Both the position numbers and the translations under genes were made by a program. Below are positions 63,706 through 64,000 of a stretch of 64,000 bases of DNA, piece after piece. The notes below the pieces were generated by a model. The model worked only from the letters and a program-made list of their open reading frames with translations. It made no database searches and was not told the origin of the DNA. The stretch's first letter is position 1. Every line of letters starts with the position of its first letter. The stretch is from Candidatus Enterovibrio escicola (lineage in GTDB: Bacteria; Pseudomonadota; Gammaproteobacteria; Enterobacterales; Vibrionaceae). The stretch lies in contig NZ_NBYY01000028.1 in NCBI RefSeq assembly GCF_002464935.1, positions 1 through 64,000 of the forward strand. The letters run 5' to 3'.

Positions 63706-64000
63706 ATGAGTTTGTTTAATATTTTCGATGTGGCAGGTTCTGCCATGAGTGCAGAGTCAATACGACTAAACACTACGTCAAGTAACCTAGCAAACTCAAA
63801 TTCAGTAAGCAGTTCTGAGGGTGAAACGTATAAAGCTCGCCACCCTATCTTTGCAGCAGAGTTGAACAAATACACTTCACAACAGGGAGCAAGTGTACCT
63901 GTGTGGGTTGCAGGAATTGTTGAAAGTCAAAAACCACTCCGTGCTGAGTATAACCCCGATCACCCGATGGCAAACGTAGAAGGTTACATTTTTAAACCAA
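63706..64000 (+). CDS. flgC: Flagellar basal-body rod protein FlgC, cut by window edge
   Basis: FlgC is a proximal rod subunit. The visible 98 codons begin MSLFNIFDVAGSAMSAESIR and include LNTTSSNLANSNSVSSSEGE, KARHPIFAAEL and YNPDHPMANVEGYIFKP, all FlgC hallmarks. It begins 3 bp after flgB and continues beyond the window, presumably followed by flgD and the rest of the operon. Confidence 0.96.
   Translation, partial: MSLFNIFDVAGSAMSAESIRLNTTSSNLANSNSVSSSEGETYKARHPIFAAELNKYTSQQGASVPVWVAGIVESQKPLRAEYNPDHPMANVEGYIFKP

Overview
The window is a chromosomal segment of a member of the Vibrionaceae. The evidence is the polar-flagellum cluster flgP-flgO-flgT-flgN-flgM-flgA-cheV-cheR-flgB-flgC (FlgO, FlgP and FlgT are typical of Vibrio relatives), a Vibrio-type long PurC, mltF next to purL, and the crr-ptsI-ptsH-cysK-zipA-ligA neighbourhood. 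DNA between genes is packed with decayed insertion sequences. Roughly half the window is IS-derived, and nearly every transposase is broken, nested or truncated, while housekeeping genes are intact. This pattern fits a host-restricted symbiont that has gone through an IS expansion. The luminous anglerfish symbionts (Candidatus Enterovibrio) are the best-known example, but this assignment is inference, not something the sequence proves.

Layout: 1-200 is the tail of an IS200/IS605 TnpB element; 277-777 tadA; 1.0-3.6 kb IS30 and IS982 wrecks; 3.7-5.3 kb an AbgT-family transporter; 5.9-7.6 kb IS5 (IS903 group) and IS982; 8.2-9.3 kb perM; 9.5-11.2 kb an IS982 end fused to a beheaded yffB, then dapE; 11.4-14.4 kb a nest of IS5, IS982 and IS256; 14.5-16.4 kb dapA-bamC; 16.4-20.3 kb purC between two inverted, equally damaged IS982 copies; 20.3-26.8 kb mltF, purL, glnB; 27-35.5 kb IS5, IS982, one intact ISL3 element with a passenger gene, a block of decayed foreign genes including a DUF4116-like repeat protein, and IS1 nested in IS5; 35.7 kb bcp; 37-50.5 kb ligA, cysK, zipA, ptsH-ptsI-crr separated by IS debris; 51.8-53.2 kb gltX; 54.7-64 kb the flagellar/chemotaxis cluster with a tRNA-Arg gene.

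Intact genes serve core functions: lysine/peptidoglycan precursor synthesis (dapE, dapA), outer-membrane assembly (bamC), purine synthesis (purC, purL), nitrogen signalling (glnB), sugar transport (PTS), cysteine synthesis, DNA ligation, division (zipA), tRNA modification and charging (tadA, gltX), and assembly of a sheathed polar flagellum with chemotaxis. A good sigma-28 promoter precedes flgM and a sigma-54 type promoter precedes flgB, so flagellar control looks preserved.

The most interesting items are: an ISL3-family element (28951-31257) with perfect 19-bp terminal repeats, an 8-bp target duplication, an intact transposase and a passenger gene carrying three in-frame stops; a family of about 145-bp non-autonomous elements whose ends match the local IS1 family; a second family of 255-bp inverted-repeat elements; and gene-order changes around zipA-cysK and flgPOT best explained by block inversions at IS-rich junctions.
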